A stretch of DNA of 64,000 nt from Motilibacter deserti (GCF_011250635.1 NZ_JAANNP010000003.1:204121-268120); one strand, 5' to 3'; positions 8,983-19,353 are shown, numbered from the stretch's first letter. Notes: generated by a model from the letters alone, not told the origin. A program made the numbers and translations.

Positions 8983-9735
8983 ATGAGCGGCCACTCCAAG
9001 TGGGCGACAACCAAGCACAAGAAGGCCGTCATCGACGCGAAGCGCGGCAAGCTCTTCGCGAAGATGATCAAGAACATCGAGGTGGCCGCGCGGACCGGTG
9101 GCGGTGACCCGGCCGGCAACCCGACGCTCTACGACGCCATCCAGAAGGCGAAGAAGTCCTCGGTCCCGAACGACAACATCGACCGCGCCGTCAAGCGCGG
9201 GTCGGGCGCCGAGGCCGGCGGGGCGGACTACTCGACGATCATGTACGAGGGCTACGCCGCCGGCGGGGTCGCCGTGCTCGTCGAATGCCTGACCGACAAC
9301 CGCAACCGCGCCGCGGCCGACGTCCGCATCGCCTTCACCCGCAACGGCGGCTCGATGGCCGACCCGGGCTCGGTGTCGTACATGTTCAACCGCAAGGGCC
9401 TCATCGTGGTGCCGAAGGCCGACGGGCTGACCGAGGACGACGTGCTCGGCGCGGTCCTCGACGCCGGCGCGGAGGAGGTCACCGACGACGGCGAGCAGTT
9501 CGAGGTCGTCTGCGAGGCGACCGACCTCGTCGCGGTGCGCACCGCGCTGCAGGACGCCGGCATCGACTACGACTCCGCCGACCCGACCTTCCTCCCGTCG
9601 GTCAAGGTCGAGCTGGACGAGGAGACCGCGCGCAAGGTCTTCAAGCTGATCGACGCGCTCGAGGACAGCGACGACGTCCAGGACGTCTACGCCAACTACG
9701 ACGTGTCCGACGAGGTCATGGAGGCTGTGGGCTGA
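8983..9735 (+). CDS. yebC: YebC/PmpR family DNA-binding or translation-associated regulator
   Basis: The 250-residue protein opens with the family signature [15 protein letters not shown] and contains [21 protein letters not shown], then [19 protein letters not shown] and RNAADVR-like segments across its three domains. Members are described as transcriptional regulators in some bacteria and as ribosome-associated factors relieving stalls in others; the sequence does not separate the two. The gene lies between pdxT and the ruvCAB cluster, the usual actinobacterial neighbourhood, and is followed by a strong hairpin terminator. Confidence 0.95.
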   Translation: MSGHSKWATTKHKKAVIDAKRGKLFAKMIKNIEVAARTGGGDPAGNPTLYDAIQKAKKSSVPNDNIDRAVKRGSGAEAGGADYSTIMYEGYAAGGVAVLVECLTDNRNRAAADVRIAFTRNGGSMADPGSVSYMFNRKGLIVVPKADGLTEDDVLGAVLDAGAEEVTDDGEQFEVVCEATDLVAVRTALQDAGIDYDSADPTFLPSVKVELDEETARKVFKLIDALEDSDDVQDVYANYDVSDEVMEAVG

Positions 9736-9752
9736 CGCCCTCTGCTGCTGAG

Positions 9753-9783
9753 CGCCGGCCGCCCCTCGGGTGGCCGGCGTTTC
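9753..9783 (+). terminator. Rho-independent-type terminator after yebC
   Basis: A 12-bp stem (CGCCGGCCGCCC with GGGTGGCCGGCG, one G-U pair) closes a 3-nt loop and is followed by TTT. It starts 17 bp after the yebC stop and ends the pdxT-yebC transcript. Confidence 0.8.
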
Positions 9784-10269
9784 TGCTCCGACACCACGCT
9801 CGACGCGGTCACCGACCCGGTGCAGCGGTCCCGGCAACCTCTGCGGCCGCATCGTCGATCCGTCGACGCGGACGGGCGCGAGAAGGGCCAGTTCCTCGGC
9901 GGCGCCGTCGACACCGCGTACCGAGCGATGCGGGCCCAGGCCGGGCGCGACGCGTCACGACAGCTGACCGGCAGTTCCTGAACCCGGCTTTGCCGTACTC
10001 GAACTCCGGCAACGCCCTTTTGGCGCCATGACGTGGCCCACCAGTCCGCCGACCGGCACCGGCGAGCGGCCGCGGCTCGGAGCACGCCCGGGTGGAGGAC
10101 TGACGCGCGGTCTTCGAGGTCGGCTCGGGCTGGACCGTGTTCACCCCCGGCGCGCGCTGACGACGGGACACGCCGGGCCGGCGCTCCGACCGGCCAGGCG
10201 GCCCGGCGGGTAGCGTCTGCTCGAACGCGTGTTCGGATCGGGCACGCCGCGAGCGAGGGGTGCGACACG
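9784..10269. other. 486-bp stretch with no intact gene, possible gene remnants
   Basis: No frame on either strand has a credible start and length. Short coding-looking pieces are present on the plus strand: one open stretch ending in a stop near 9979, and one from 10110 to 10160 encoding [16 protein letters not shown] before a stop. They are in different registers and lack starts, so this looks like decayed coding sequence between yebC and ruvC rather than an active gene. The last part must hold the ruvCAB promoter, which I could not place. Confidence 0.4.
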
Positions 10270-10875
10270 GTGACGGTGCGGGTGCTCGGCGTAGACCCAG
10301 GCCTCACCCGGTGCGGCATCGGCGTCATCGAAGGCGTCCCGGGCCGGCCGCCCCGGCTGGTCGCCGTCGGGGTCGTGCGCACCCCGCCGGACGCGGAGAT
10401 CGGCCCCCGCCTCGTCGCGCTGCAGCGCGGCGTCGAGGAGTGGCTCGACGAGCAGCGCCCCGACGCCGTCGCCGTCGAACGCGTCTTCAGCCAGAACAAC
10501 GTCCGCACCGTGATGGGCACCGCCCAGGCCAGCGCGATCGCCATCGCCGCCGCGGCGCACCGCGGGCTCCCGGTCGCGCTGCACACCCCCAGCGAGGTGA
10601 AGGCGGCGATCACCGGCAGCGGCCGCGCGGACAAGGCGCAGGTGGCCTCGATGGTGATGCGCGTGCTGCGGCTCGACGAGGCACCGCGCCCGGCCGACGC
10701 CAGCGACGCGCTCGCCCTCGCCGTCTGCCACTTGTGGCGCGGGGCCGCCCAGTCCCGGCTCGCCAGCCTGACCGCGCCCCGTCCCGCCTCCGCCGGGCAG
10801 CCCGCGGCGTCCGGGCAGACCCGGGCCCAGGCCCAGCTCGCGGCGGCGATCAAGGCAGCGGGGGCGCGCCGATGA
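10270..10875 (+). CDS. ruvC: Crossover junction endodeoxyribonuclease RuvC
   Basis: Holliday junction resolvase acting with RuvAB. The 201-residue protein has the first catalytic Asp in [13 protein letters not shown], the Glu in [10 protein letters not shown] and the C-terminal Asp pair in [13 protein letters not shown], all in RNase H-like order. The C-terminus adds about 30 Ala/Gln-rich residues beyond the minimal fold. GTG 10270 is chosen because GAGGGG lies 8-14 nt upstream and the next residues match the family start. It overlaps ruvA by 4 nt (ATGA at 10872). Confidence 0.95.
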   Translation: MTVRVLGVDPGLTRCGIGVIEGVPGRPPRLVAVGVVRTPPDAEIGPRLVALQRGVEEWLDEQRPDAVAVERVFSQNNVRTVMGTAQASAIAIAAAAHRGLPVALHTPSEVKAAITGSGRADKAQVASMVMRVLRLDEAPRPADASDALALAVCHLWRGAAQSRLASLTAPRPASAGQPAASGQTRAQAQLAAAIKAAGARR

Positions 10876-11495
10876 TCGCCTTCGTCGCGGGCCGGGTGGC
10901 CGCGATCGGCCTGGACTCCGCCGTCGTCGAGGTCGGGGGCGTCGGACTCGCCGTGCGCTGCACGCCGGGGACGCTGGCGACGCTGCGGCCGGGGGAGCCG
11001 GCCCGGCTGTCGACGCACCTCGTCGTGCGCGAGGACGAGCTGACGCTCTACGGGTTCGCCGACGACGACGAGCGCACGGTCTTCGAGACCGTCCAGACGG
11101 TCAGCGGCGTCGGGCCTCGGCTCGCGCAGGCGATCCTCGCCGTGCTGTCCCCGGACGACGTGCGCCGCGCCGTCGCGACCGAGGACCTGGGAACCCTCAC
11201 CAAGGTCCCCGGCATCGGCAAGAAGGGCGCGCAGCGGCTCGTGCTGGAGCTCCGCGACAAGCTCGGCGCCCCGGTCGGCGGTGCGCCGGCGGCCCGCGCG
11301 GCGAGCGTCCCCGCGCAGGAGGGCTGGCGTACCCAGCTCGCCGAGGCGCTCACCGGGCTCGGCTGGGCCGCCCGCGAGGCGGAGGCGGCGGTCGACGCCG
11401 TCGCGCCCGAGGCGCAGGCCGCCGTGGACGCGGGGTCCGCTCCTGACGTCGCGGCGCTGCTGCGGTCGGCACTGCGCGGGCTGAGCCGCGCATGA
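10872..11495 (+). CDS. ruvA: Holliday junction DNA helicase subunit RuvA
   Basis: Junction-binding subunit that targets the RuvB motor. The 207-residue protein has the N-terminal OB fold ([10 protein letters not shown] ... GVGLAVRCT), the acidic pin region, two helix-hairpin-helix motifs ([12 protein letters not shown] and [12 protein letters not shown]) and a C-terminal RuvB-contact domain ([12 protein letters not shown]) after an Ala-rich linker. Overlaps ruvC upstream and ruvB downstream by 4 nt each, so the three subunits are probably translationally coupled. Confidence 0.95.
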   Translation: MIAFVAGRVAAIGLDSAVVEVGGVGLAVRCTPGTLATLRPGEPARLSTHLVVREDELTLYGFADDDERTVFETVQTVSGVGPRLAQAILAVLSPDDVRRAVATEDLGTLTKVPGIGKKGAQRLVLELRDKLGAPVGGAPAARAASVPAQEGWRTQLAEALTGLGWAAREAEAAVDAVAPEAQAAVDAGSAPDVAALLRSALRGLSRA

Positions 11496-12541
11496 GCGAC
11501 AGCCTGCGGCTGGTCGACGGGGCCTCCGACGAGGAGGAGCGCGCCGCCGAGCTTGCGCTGCGCCCGAAGTCGCTCGACGAGTTCATCGGCCAGGAGCGCG
11601 TGCGCGACCAGCTCGGCCTGGTGCTCGACGCGGCGAAGGGGCGCGGCCGCCCGGCCGACCACATCCTGCTCTCCGGCGGCCCGGGCCTGGGCAAGACGAC
11701 GCTCGCGATGATCGTGGCCGCCGAGATGGAGGCGCCGCTGCGCATCAGCAGCGGCCCGGCCATCACCCACGCCGGCGACCTGGCCGCGGTCCTGTCCAGC
11801 CTCGCCGAGGGCGAGGTGCTCTTCCTCGACGAGGTGCACCGCATGGCGCGACCGGCCGAGGAGATGCTCTACATGGCGATGGAGGACTTCCGGGTCGATG
11901 TCGTCGTCGGCAAGGGCCCGGGCGCGACCGCGATCCCGCTCGACCTGCCGCACTTCACGTTGATCGGCGCGACGACGCGGGCGGGCCTGCTCCCCGCCCC
12001 GCTGCGCGACCGCTTCGGCTTCACCGCGCACATGGACCTGTACGAGCCGGCCGAGCTCGAGCGCGTGCTCGCCCGGTCGGCCCGGCTGCTCGGCATCGAC
12101 CTGCGCAAGGACGGCGGGCGCGAGGTCGCGCTGCGCTCACGCGGCACGCCGCGCATCGCCAACCGGCTGCTGCGCAGGGTCCGCGACTTCGCCGAGGTCC
12201 GCGCCAAGGGCGTCGTCACCGGGCCGGTCGCCGCCGCGGCCCTGGAGATCTACGAGGTCGACGCGCTCGGGCTGGACCGGCTCGACCGCGCCGTCCTCAC
12301 CGCGCTGGTCAAGCTCTTCGGCGGCGGGCCGGTCGGGCTGTCCACGCTGGCCGTCGCGGTCGGGGAGGAGGCCGAGACCGTCGAGGTCGTCGCCGAGCCC
12401 TTCCTCGTGCGCGCCGGGCTGCTCGCGCGTACGCCGCGCGGGCGCATCGCGACCCCGGCGGCCTGGGCGCACCTCGGGCTCGCCCCGCCGGGGGCGGACC
12501 GGGTCACCGGCGCGATGACGCTGCCGCTCGACGAGGACTGA
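11492..12541 (+). CDS. ruvB: Holliday junction branch migration ATPase RuvB
   Basis: AAA+ motor of branch migration. The 349-residue protein begins its core with [12 protein letters not shown], has Walker [10 protein letters not shown], Walker B LFLDEVHR, sensor 1 GATTRAGLL, the arginine-finger region LRDRFGF and the C-terminal winged helix with [16 protein letters not shown]. All catalytic elements are intact. The ATG at 11492 overlaps the ruvA stop. About 270 bp separate it from yajC, so this is the end of the ruvCAB operon. Confidence 0.97.
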   Translation: MSDSLRLVDGASDEEERAAELALRPKSLDEFIGQERVRDQLGLVLDAAKGRGRPADHILLSGGPGLGKTTLAMIVAAEMEAPLRISSGPAITHAGDLAAVLSSLAEGEVLFLDEVHRMARPAEEMLYMAMEDFRVDVVVGKGPGATAIPLDLPHFTLIGATTRAGLLPAPLRDRFGFTAHMDLYEPAELERVLARSARLLGIDLRKDGGREVALRSRGTPRIANRLLRRVRDFAEVRAKGVVTGPVAAAALEIYEVDALGLDRLDRAVLTALVKLFGGGPVGLSTLAVAVGEEAETVEVVAEPFLVRAGLLARTPRGRIATPAAWAHLGLAPPGADRVTGAMTLPLDED

Positions 12542-12692
12542 TCGGCGGCCCCCGACGCGACCGGCGCGAGGGCGTGGCGGTGATGCAGGGGCCGCCGCTG
12601 CAGAACCGCCCGGGCAGGAGTGCCCATGAGTCAGGGGTATTCGCGCCGCGCGCTCGGCGCACGTCGATTCTTCGGTATTCGTTGTGTCTTCG

Positions 12693-12723
12693 TTGTCCAG
12701 CCCCGGGCCCGCCGCACTAGACT
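12693..12723 (+). promoter_or_regulatory. Candidate promoter of the yajC-secDF operon
   Basis: TTGTCC at 12693-12698 and TAGACT at 12718-12723 resemble -35 and -10 boxes of the housekeeping sigma factor, but the 19-nt spacing is longer than usual. The preceding 60 bp are clearly richer in A/T than the neighbourhood. A start near 12730 would give a leader of about 85 nt before yajC. Confidence 0.35.
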
Positions 12724-12814
12724 TCCCCGTTGGCTGGCGACCGGAAATCCTCCGGCGCGGCCTGAGCCCTGCCGGAGACCCGGCGCCACCGGGGAACCGA
12801 CTGGGAGGACGTTG

Positions 12815-13198
12815 GTGCGATCACTCGCAAGCCTGCTGCCGTTCGTGCTGATCGGCCTGGTGTTCTGGCTGCTGCTCATCCGCCCCGCGCAGTCGCGTCA
12901 GCGGCGGCTGGCGCAGATGCAGGCCGAGCTGCTGCCGGGGGCGCGGGTCATCACGACGGCGGGCCTCCACGCCACGGTGGTGGCCCTCGAGGACGACGTC
13001 GTCGTGCTCGAGACGTCCCCCGGCATCACCAGCCGCTGGGCACGTGGCGCGGTCGGCCAGGTGCTTCCCAGTAGCTCCGGCTCCGGCGCGGACGACACCA
13101 CCCACCGGGCCTCTGACGAGGCTCCCGGCGCGGGGGAGGGCCCGGTGTCGTTCGACAAGCGCGACAAGCCAGCTCCTCCCGACAGCGCCACCGGCTGA
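12815..13198 (+). CDS. yajC: Preprotein translocase accessory subunit YajC
   Basis: Small membrane protein associated with SecDF. The 127-residue product has one N-terminal transmembrane helix (LLPFVLIGLVFWLLLI) followed by RPAQSRQRR and the conserved cytoplasmic segment LLPGARVITTAGLHATVVAL. The C-terminal 45 residues are Ser/Asp/Pro-rich and variable. GTG 12815 is supported by GGGAGG at 12803-12808; a TTG at 12812 is in frame and adjacent. It precedes secD by 65 bp. Confidence 0.92.
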   Translation: MRSLASLLPFVLIGLVFWLLLIRPAQSRQRRLAQMQAELLPGARVITTAGLHATVVALEDDVVVLETSPGITSRWARGAVGQVLPSSSGSGADDTTHRASDEAPGAGEGPVSFDKRDKPAPPDSATG

Positions 13199-13263
13199 CG
13201 CCCGCCGGCACGTACGTTCCCGCAGTTCCTCCGTCTGAAGCACGCACAGGAGACACGACAGCA

Positions 13264-14955
13264 GTGGCTACGAAGAAGGGCCCGGCGACGGCCTCCCGGC
13301 CGGGGCGCACCTTGCTGGTGCTCCTGGTGATCATCGTCGCGATCTTCGGCGGCATCGTCGCCAGCGGGGACTACGAGCCGCGCCTGGGGCTCGACCTGCA
13401 GGGCGGCACCAGCGTCGTGCTGCTGCCGCGCACCGACACCGGTGCGGCGCCGACGGACGACCAGCTCGACCAGGCGGTGGACATCATCCGCCAGCGCGTC
13501 GACGCGCGCGGTGTCACCGAGTCCGAGATCCAGACGCAGGGCGACAACATCGTCGTCTCCGTGCCGGGCGCGACGGGCGCCGAGACGGTCAAGCTCATCG
13601 CCTCGACCGCGAAGCTGACCTTCCGGCCCGTCCTTGCCGTGACCGGGGCGGCCCCGATCGCCGAGCCGACCCCGACGCCGTCGGGAGAGGCCAGCGCGCC
13701 CGCCGCAGAGCCGAGCCCGACCGCCTCGTCGAACGGCCGCGTGGTCCCGAACGCCCTGCGCGCCGCGGAGCCGACGCCGGCCGCGACGCAGACGGCGCCG
13801 GCCCCCGAGCCCGCTCCCGTGCCCACCGAGGACCCGGCCGCGGCCGACCCGACGGCCAACATCCCGCCCGAGGTGCAGCAGGAGTTCACCGACAAGGACT
13901 GCACCGCGGCCGAGAACCGCGGCGGCGGCGTCGAGTTCCCGGCCGAAGAGACGGTGGTGGCCTGCGACCGCGAGGGGTCGGCGAAGTACCTCCTCGGCCC
14001 GGTGCTCGTGCAGGGCGAGAACGTCGACGACGCCACTGCGGGCCTGACCCCGAACACCGCCAACGACTGGCTCGTCCAGCTCGACTTCGACGGTGAGGGC
14101 ACCCGCCAGTTCTCCGACGCGACGCAGAGCCTGGTCGCCAAGGCCGCGCCGGAGAACGCGTTCGCCATCGTCCTCGACAACGCGGTCATCTCCGCGCCGA
14201 CCGTCCAGGGCGCCATCACCGACGGCAACGCGCAGATCACCGGCGATTTCAGCGAGACCGAGGCCCGCGACCTGGCCAACGTGCTCCGCTACGGCGCGCT
14301 CCCGCTCGCGTTCGAGCAGGGCGAGGTCAACACGATCTCCGCGACGGTCGGCGAGGACCAGCTCGACAAGGGCATCCTGGCCGGCGCCATCGGCCTCGTG
14401 CTCGTCCTCGTCTACTCGCTGCTCTTCTACCGCGGCCTCGGCCTGGTCAGCGTCGCGAGCCTGGTGGTCGCCGGCGTCCTCACCTGGGGCCTGATCGTCC
14501 TGCTCGGCAGCCTCATCAGCTTCACGCTGATCCTCGCCGGCGTCGTCGGCGTCATCGTCTCGATCGGCATCACCGCCGACTCGTTCGTCGTCTTCTTCGA
14601 GCGGCTGCGCGACGAGATCCGCGAGGGCCGCACGATCCGCACCTCCGTCGAGCACGCGTGGCGCCGCGCCCGGCGCACGATCCTCGTCGCCGACGGCGTC
14701 ACGATCCTGGCCTCGGCCACGCTCTACTTCCTGGCGATCGGCCGCGTGCAGAACTTCGCCTTCACCCTCGGCCTGTCGACGCTCATCGACCTCGTGGTCG
14801 TCTTCCTGTTCACCAAGCCGCTGGTGTCCCTGCTGGTGCGCACGAAGTTCTTCGGCAACGGCCACCCGCTGTCCGGCCTCAACCCCGAGGCCGTCGGCCG
14901 CCACACCTCGCCCGCCGCTCCGGCGGCCCGCGTCCGCACGGCCAAGGAGGCCTGA
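13264..14955 (+). CDS. secD: Protein translocase subunit SecD
   Basis: RND-family component that uses the proton gradient to support late steps of Sec export. The 563-residue protein has an N-terminal helix (LLVLLVIIVAIFGGIVAS), the SecD signature RLGLDLQGGTSVVL, a large extracytoplasmic domain, and five C-terminal helices beginning LDKGILAGAIGLVLVLVYSL, with the loop SIGITADSFVVFFERLRDE. Between about residues 135 and 205 the extracytoplasmic domain carries a Pro/Ala/Thr-rich insertion, seen in several actinomycete SecD proteins. GTG 13264 has AGGAGA upstream. secF follows after 2 bp. Confidence 0.95.
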   Translation: MATKKGPATASRPGRTLLVLLVIIVAIFGGIVASGDYEPRLGLDLQGGTSVVLLPRTDTGAAPTDDQLDQAVDIIRQRVDARGVTESEIQTQGDNIVVSVPGATGAETVKLIASTAKLTFRPVLAVTGAAPIAEPTPTPSGEASAPAAEPSPTASSNGRVVPNALRAAEPTPAATQTAPAPEPAPVPTEDPAAADPTANIPPEVQQEFTDKDCTAAENRGGGVEFPAEETVVACDREGSAKYLLGPVLVQGENVDDATAGLTPNTANDWLVQLDFDGEGTRQFSDATQSLVAKAAPENAFAIVLDNAVISAPTVQGAITDGNAQITGDFSETEARDLANVLRYGALPLAFEQGEVNTISATVGEDQLDKGILAGAIGLVLVLVYSLLFYRGLGLVSVASLVVAGVLTWGLIVLLGSLISFTLILAGVVGVIVSIGITADSFVVFFERLRDEIREGRTIRTSVEHAWRRARRTILVADGVTILASATLYFLAIGRVQNFAFTLGLSTLIDLVVVFLFTKPLVSLLVRTKFFGNGHPLSGLNPEAVGRHTSPAAPAARVRTAKEA

Positions 14956-14957
14956 AC

Positions 14958-16166
14958 ATGTCCCGCCTCGGACAGCTCGGACACCGGCTCTACACCGGCG
15001 AGGTCGCCTACGACTTCGTCGGCCGCAAGCGCACCTGGTACGCCGTGTCGGCGGCGATCCTCGTCATCACGCTGCTCGCGTTGTTCTTCCGCGGGCTGAA
15101 CTTCGGCATCGAGTTCAAGGGCGGGGCGGAGTTCCGCGTACCCAACGCGAACTGCTCGATCGAGGACGCCCGCGGCGCGGTCGGCGAAGAGGTCGAGGGC
15201 GAGACGATCGTCCAGAAGCTCAACGACAACACGCTGCGCGTGCAGACCGGCGACCTGACCGGCGAGCAGCCCGACGCCGTGACGAACGCGCTCGCCGACG
15301 CGTGCGGCGTCGCCGCGTCCGAGGTCAACGTCCAGGTCGTGGGCCCCTCGTGGGGAGGCGCGGTCACCGAACGCGCGGCGTGGGGGCTGGTGGTCTTCCT
15401 CATCCTCGTCGCGGTGTTCATCGCCATCGTCTTCGAGTTCAAGATGGCCATCGCCGCGTTCGTCGCGCTGTTGCACGACATCCTCATCACGGTCGGCGTC
15501 TACGCCCTCGTCGGCTTCGACGTCACGCCGTCCACCGTGATCGGCTTGCTGACGATCCTGGGTTATTCGTTGTACGACACGGTCGTCGTCTTCGACTCAC
15601 TACGGGAGAACTCGGCCGGCCTGCAGGGCAGCAGCCGGATGACCTACAGCGAGGCCGCGAACCTCTCGGTCAACCAGACCCTGGTGCGCTCGATCAACAC
15701 CTCGCTGCTGGCGCTGCTGCCGATCGGCGCGATCCTGTTCGTCGGCGCGTTCCTGCTCGGCGCGGGCACGCTCAAGGACCTGTCGCTGGTGCTCTTCGTC
15801 GGTATCGCGGCGAGCACCTACTCCTCGATCTTCATCGCCACGCCGCTGCTCGCCGACCTCAAGGAGCGCGAGCCCGGCATGAAGGCGCTCGCCAAGCGTG
15901 TGGAGATGCGGCGTGCGGGCGGGGCGGCTCCGCGCCGCACTGGCCAGCCCCGGGCGGCGGCCGCCGGCCAGGCCGCGCCCGCCTCCGGCGGGGGTGCGAC
16001 CTCGCTCGCGACGCTCGAGGAGGCGGGCGCCGGTCCGGACGACGACGTCCCGCCCACCCCGGGCCCGACGCGTCCGCGCCCCGGCGGCGCCGCCGGGCAG
16101 CGCCCCCAGCCGCGCCGCGGCGGAGGCTCGCGCCCCGGTAGCGGCCCCCGCGGCAAGCGCAGGTAG
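14958..16166 (+). CDS. secF: Protein translocase subunit SecF
   Basis: Partner of SecD. The 402-residue protein shows FVGRKRTWYAVSAAILVIT, the signature LNFGIEFKGGAEF in the first periplasmic segment, and the RND helices with TVIGLLTILGYSLYDTVVVFDSLREN (catalytic-type Asp) and NTSLLALLPIGAIL. The last 120 residues are an Arg/Pro/Gly-rich cytoplasmic tail (GGAAGQRPQPRRGGGS) much longer than in E. coli SecF, common in actinomycetes and possibly RNA- or ribosome-contacting by charge. A strong hairpin follows 25 bp after the stop. Confidence 0.95.
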   Translation: MSRLGQLGHRLYTGEVAYDFVGRKRTWYAVSAAILVITLLALFFRGLNFGIEFKGGAEFRVPNANCSIEDARGAVGEEVEGETIVQKLNDNTLRVQTGDLTGEQPDAVTNALADACGVAASEVNVQVVGPSWGGAVTERAAWGLVVFLILVAVFIAIVFEFKMAIAAFVALLHDILITVGVYALVGFDVTPSTVIGLLTILGYSLYDTVVVFDSLRENSAGLQGSSRMTYSEAANLSVNQTLVRSINTSLLALLPIGAILFVGAFLLGAGTLKDLSLVLFVGIAASTYSSIFIATPLLADLKEREPGMKALAKRVEMRRAGGAAPRRTGQPRAAAAGQAAPASGGGATSLATLEEAGAGPDDDVPPTPGPTRPRPGGAAGQRPQPRRGGGSRPGSGPRGKRR

Positions 16167-16175
16167 GGCTCGTAC

Positions 16176-16748
16176 GTGACGCACGACCTCAGCGAAGGCC
16201 CGGCCGGTCAGGCCGGGCCTTCGCGTCAGCCCGTCGGCCGGGACGGGCTGGCGGCGTACATCCGCGACGTCCCGGACTATCCGCAGCCGGGGGTGCTCTT
16301 CAAGGACATCACCCCGCTGCTCGCCGACGCCGCGGCCTTCGCCGCGACCGTCGACGCCCTGGCGGAGCTGGCCGGTGACGTCGACGCCGTGGTCGGGATC
16401 GAGGCCCGCGGCTTCATGCTCGCGGCGCCCGTCGCGTTCCGGGCCGGCGCGGGCTTCGTCCCGGTGCGCAAGGCGGGCAAGCTGCCGGCCCCGACGCTCT
16501 CCGCCGCCTACGCGCTCGAGTACGGCGAGGCCGTCCTGGAGCTCCGCGAGGGCACGCTCGCTCCCGGAGCCCGGGTGCTCGTCGTCGACGACGTGCTCGC
16601 CACGGGCGGCACGCTCGCCGCGACGGTCGGGCTGCTCGAGCGCAGCGGCGCGCAGGTCGTCGGCATCGCCGTGCTGCTCGAGATCGCGGCGCTTGGCGGC
16701 CGCCAGGCGCTGCCCGGGCGCTCGATCTCCGCGCTGCTGCAGGCCTAG
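16176..16748 (+). CDS. apt: Adenine phosphoribosyltransferase
   Basis: Purine salvage enzyme making AMP from adenine and PRPP. The core IRDVPDYPQPGVLFKDITPLL, the substrate loop VGIEARGFML, and the PRPP-binding motif VLVVDDVLATGGT are intact. From GTG 16176 the protein has 190 residues, with an extra 20-residue N-terminus (HDLSEGPAGQAGPSRQPVGR) that is encoded by a perfect hairpin. No other start codon exists between this GTG and the conserved core, so the hairpin must be inside the coding sequence. The gene lies between secF and rel, as in many actinomycetes. Confidence 0.93.
   Translation: MTHDLSEGPAGQAGPSRQPVGRDGLAAYIRDVPDYPQPGVLFKDITPLLADAAAFAATVDALAELAGDVDAVVGIEARGFMLAAPVAFRAGAGFVPVRKAGKLPAPTLSAAYALEYGEAVLELREGTLAPGARVLVVDDVLATGGTLAATVGLLERSGAQVVGIAVLLEIAALGGRQALPGRSISALLQA
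16192..16224 (+). terminator. Perfect 14-bp hairpin between secF and apt, inside the apt N-terminus
   Basis: GCGAAGGCCCGGCC pairs exactly with GGCCGGGCCTTCGC around the loop GGTCA. It begins 25 bp after the secF stop and looks like an intercistronic terminator, but no T-run follows and it lies 16-48 nt into apt. It may attenuate secDF read-through into apt or only stabilise the secF 3' end. Confidence 0.55.
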
Positions 16749-16829
16749 GCTCGCCCTCCCTGCCCGGCAGCCCGCACGGATGCTTCCCCGCGCATAGACT
16801 GATGGCTCGAGGCGACGAGGGGGTAGCGC

Positions 16830-19301
16830 GTGGGCGAAGACCGGGCAGGCGCAGCGGTCGAGGTCGGCCGCGCCTCCGCCGGGACGTCGGGCAACGGCGC
16901 CGCCGCTAGAGCCGGCGGTGCGTCCGAGAGCGCGCCGGCCGCGCTCGCCCCGTCGGCACGCCCGTCGCGTCCCGCGCCCGAGCCCCCGGCGCCGCCGGCC
17001 CGGCCCGAGGCGCCGGCGACCGCCCGCGTACGCAAGCGGCTCGCGCGGCTCGGCGCCCAGCGCAGCGGCACCAACCCGGTCCTCGAGCCGCTGTTCCGGC
17101 TCGTCCGCGAGACCCAGCCCAAGGCCGACCTACGCGACCTCGAGCGCGCCTACGCCGTGGCCGAGCGATGTCACCGCGGCCAGCGGCGCAAGAGCGGCGA
17201 CCCCTACATCACCCATCCGCTGGCGGTCGCGACGATCCTCGCCAGCTTCGGCATGAACCCCCCGACCCTGTGCGCGGCCCTGCTGCACGACACGGTCGAG
17301 GACACCGACTACACCCTCGAGCAGCTGCGGGCCGACTTCGGTGACGAGGTCGCCGGCCTGGTCGACGGCGTGACCAAGCTCGACAAGGTCAAGTACGGCG
17401 ACGCCGCCCAGGCCGAGACCGTGCGCAAGATGGTCGTCGCGATGTCGCGCGACATCCGCGTCCTCGTCATCAAGCTCGCCGACCGGCTGCACAACGCCCG
17501 GACCTGGCGCTACATCCCGGCCGAGAAGGCCGAGCGCAAGGCACGCGAGACGCTGGAGATCTACGCCCCGCTGGCCCACCGGCTCGGCATGAACAAGGTC
17601 AAGTGGGAGCTCGAGGACCTCTCGTTCGCGACGCTCTACCCCAGCCTCTACGAGGAGATAGTCAACCTCGTCCGCGATCGGGCGCCGAGCCGCGACGAGT
17701 ACATCGCCGGCGTCATCGACTCGGTCCAGCAGGACATGACGGCGGCGAAGATCCGCTGCACGGTCACCGGTCGGCCGAAGCACTACTACTCCGTCTACCA
17801 GAAGATGATCGTGCGCGGCCGCGACTTCGCCGACATCTACGACCTGGTGGGCATTCGCATCCTCGTCGACACGGTCCGCGACTGCTACGCCGCCCTCGGC
17901 ACGGTCCACGCCCGGTGGAACCCCGTTCCCGGGCGTTTCAAGGACTACATCGCGATGCCGAAGTTCAACATGTACCAGTCGCTGCACACGACGGTGATCG
18001 GCCCCGAGGGCAAGCCCGTCGAGCTGCAGATCCGGACGCACGCGATGCACCGGCGGGCGGAGTACGGCGTCGCCGCGCACTGGAAGTACAAGGAGGACGC
18101 CACCGCGGTCAGCGGCGGCGGCAACGACGACGGCTCGACCGGCGACATGAGCTGGCTGCGGCAGCTGCTCGACTGGCAGAAGGAGACCGAGGACCCGGGA
18201 GAGTTCCTCGACTCGCTGCGCTTCGACCTGTCCAGCGGCCAGGTCTACGTCTTCACGCCGAAGGGTGAGGTCGTCGCGCTGCCGACGGGCTCGACCCCGG
18301 TGGACTTCGCCTACGCCGTCCACACCGAGGTCGGCCACCGCACGGTCGGCGCCCGGGTCAACCAGCGCCTCGTCCCGCTCGAGTCCAAGCTCGAGAACGG
18401 CGACACCGTCGAGATCTTCACCTCCAAGGCGACCAACGCCGGGCCGTCGCGGGACTGGCTGACCTTCGTCGCGTCCCCCCGGGCGCGCAACAAGATCAAG
18501 CACTGGTTCTCCCGCGAGCGGCGCGAGGAGGCCATCGAGCACGGCAAGGACGCGCTCGCCCGCACGCTGCGCAAGCAGGGCCTGCCGCTGCAGCGGCTGC
18601 TGTCCAGCGAGGCGCTGACCGCGCTGGCCAACGAGCTGCGCTACCCGGACATCTCGGCGCTCTACGCCGCCATCGGCGAGAACCACGTGAGCGCCCAGTC
18701 CGTCGTCGCCAAGCTCGTCCAGTCGCTCGGCGGCGAGGAGGCCGCCGAGGAGGACATGGCCGAGGCCACGGTCCCGACCGCGAGCCACCTGGCTCGCGGC
18801 CGCGCCCGCCCGGCCGGCGACCCGGGCGTCGTCGTCAGCGGCGCGCCCGACGTCTGGGTCAAGCTCGCCCGTTGCTGCACTCCGGTGCCCGGCGACCCCA
18901 TCGTCGGCTTCGTGACCCGCGGCAACGGCGTCTCGGTGCACCGCGCCGACTGCGTCAACGTCGCCAGCCAGTCCCTCTCGCCCGAGCGCATGGTCGGGGT
19001 CGAGTGGGCGCCGACGTCGCAGAGCGTCTTCCTCGTCCAGATCCAGGTCGAGGCGCTCGACCGCAGCCGCCTGCTCTCGGACATCACGCGGGTCCTCTCG
19101 GACCAGCACGTCAACATCCTGTCCGCGTCGGTCACGACGACGCGTGACCGGGTGGCGGTCTCCCGCTTCACCTTCGAGATGGGCGACACCACCCACCTCG
19201 GCCACGTGCTCAAGGCGGTCCGCGGCATCGAGGGCGTCTATGACGTCAACCGGCTCACCAGCCCCGGCGCCGGCTCCACGCCCGCCCCGACCCCGGTCTG
19301 A
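16830..19301 (+). CDS. rel: Bifunctional (p)ppGpp synthetase/hydrolase, Rel family
   Basis: Stringent-response enzyme that makes and degrades (p)ppGpp. The 823-residue protein has an 85-residue Ala/Pro-rich disordered N-terminus, the HD hydrolase domain ([22 protein letters not shown] at about 153), the synthetase domain ([17 protein letters not shown] at 369-372, the signature of bifunctional enzymes), TGS ([21 protein letters not shown]), the zinc-finger/CC region ([19 protein letters not shown]) and a C-terminal ACT domain. Both catalytic centres look intact. GTG 16830 is 80 bp after apt; TAGACT at 16795-16800 could be its own -10 box. Confidence 0.96.
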   Translation: MGEDRAGAAVEVGRASAGTSGNGAAARAGGASESAPAALAPSARPSRPAPEPPAPPARPEAPATARVRKRLARLGAQRSGTNPVLEPLFRLVRETQPKADLRDLERAYAVAERCHRGQRRKSGDPYITHPLAVATILASFGMNPPTLCAALLHDTVEDTDYTLEQLRADFGDEVAGLVDGVTKLDKVKYGDAAQAETVRKMVVAMSRDIRVLVIKLADRLHNARTWRYIPAEKAERKARETLEIYAPLAHRLGMNKVKWELEDLSFATLYPSLYEEIVNLVRDRAPSRDEYIAGVIDSVQQDMTAAKIRCTVTGRPKHYYSVYQKMIVRGRDFADIYDLVGIRILVDTVRDCYAALGTVHARWNPVPGRFKDYIAMPKFNMYQSLHTTVIGPEGKPVELQIRTHAMHRRAEYGVAAHWKYKEDATAVSGGGNDDGSTGDMSWLRQLLDWQKETEDPGEFLDSLRFDLSSGQVYVFTPKGEVVALPTGSTPVDFAYAVHTEVGHRTVGARVNQRLVPLESKLENGDTVEIFTSKATNAGPSRDWLTFVASPRARNKIKHWFSRERREEAIEHGKDALARTLRKQGLPLQRLLSSEALTALANELRYPDISALYAAIGENHVSAQSVVAKLVQSLGGEEAAEEDMAEATVPTASHLARGRARPAGDPGVVVSGAPDVWVKLARCCTPVPGDPIVGFVTRGNGVSVHRADCVNVASQSLSPERMVGVEWAPTSQSVFLVQIQVEALDRSRLLSDITRVLSDQHVNILSASVTTTRDRVAVSRFTFEMGDTTHLGHVLKAVRGIEGVYDVNRLTSPGAGSTPAPTPV

Positions 19302-19353
19302 CGCCCGTACGGACCCGGTCTGACGCGCACGGGCCCGGACTGCACCCCACCCT

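Noticed and set aside
12898-14904. A 668-residue minus-strand frame rich in Arg/Gly/Asp
   Set aside because: It mirrors secD and yajC, which have full family motifs; no recognisable domain is seen in it.
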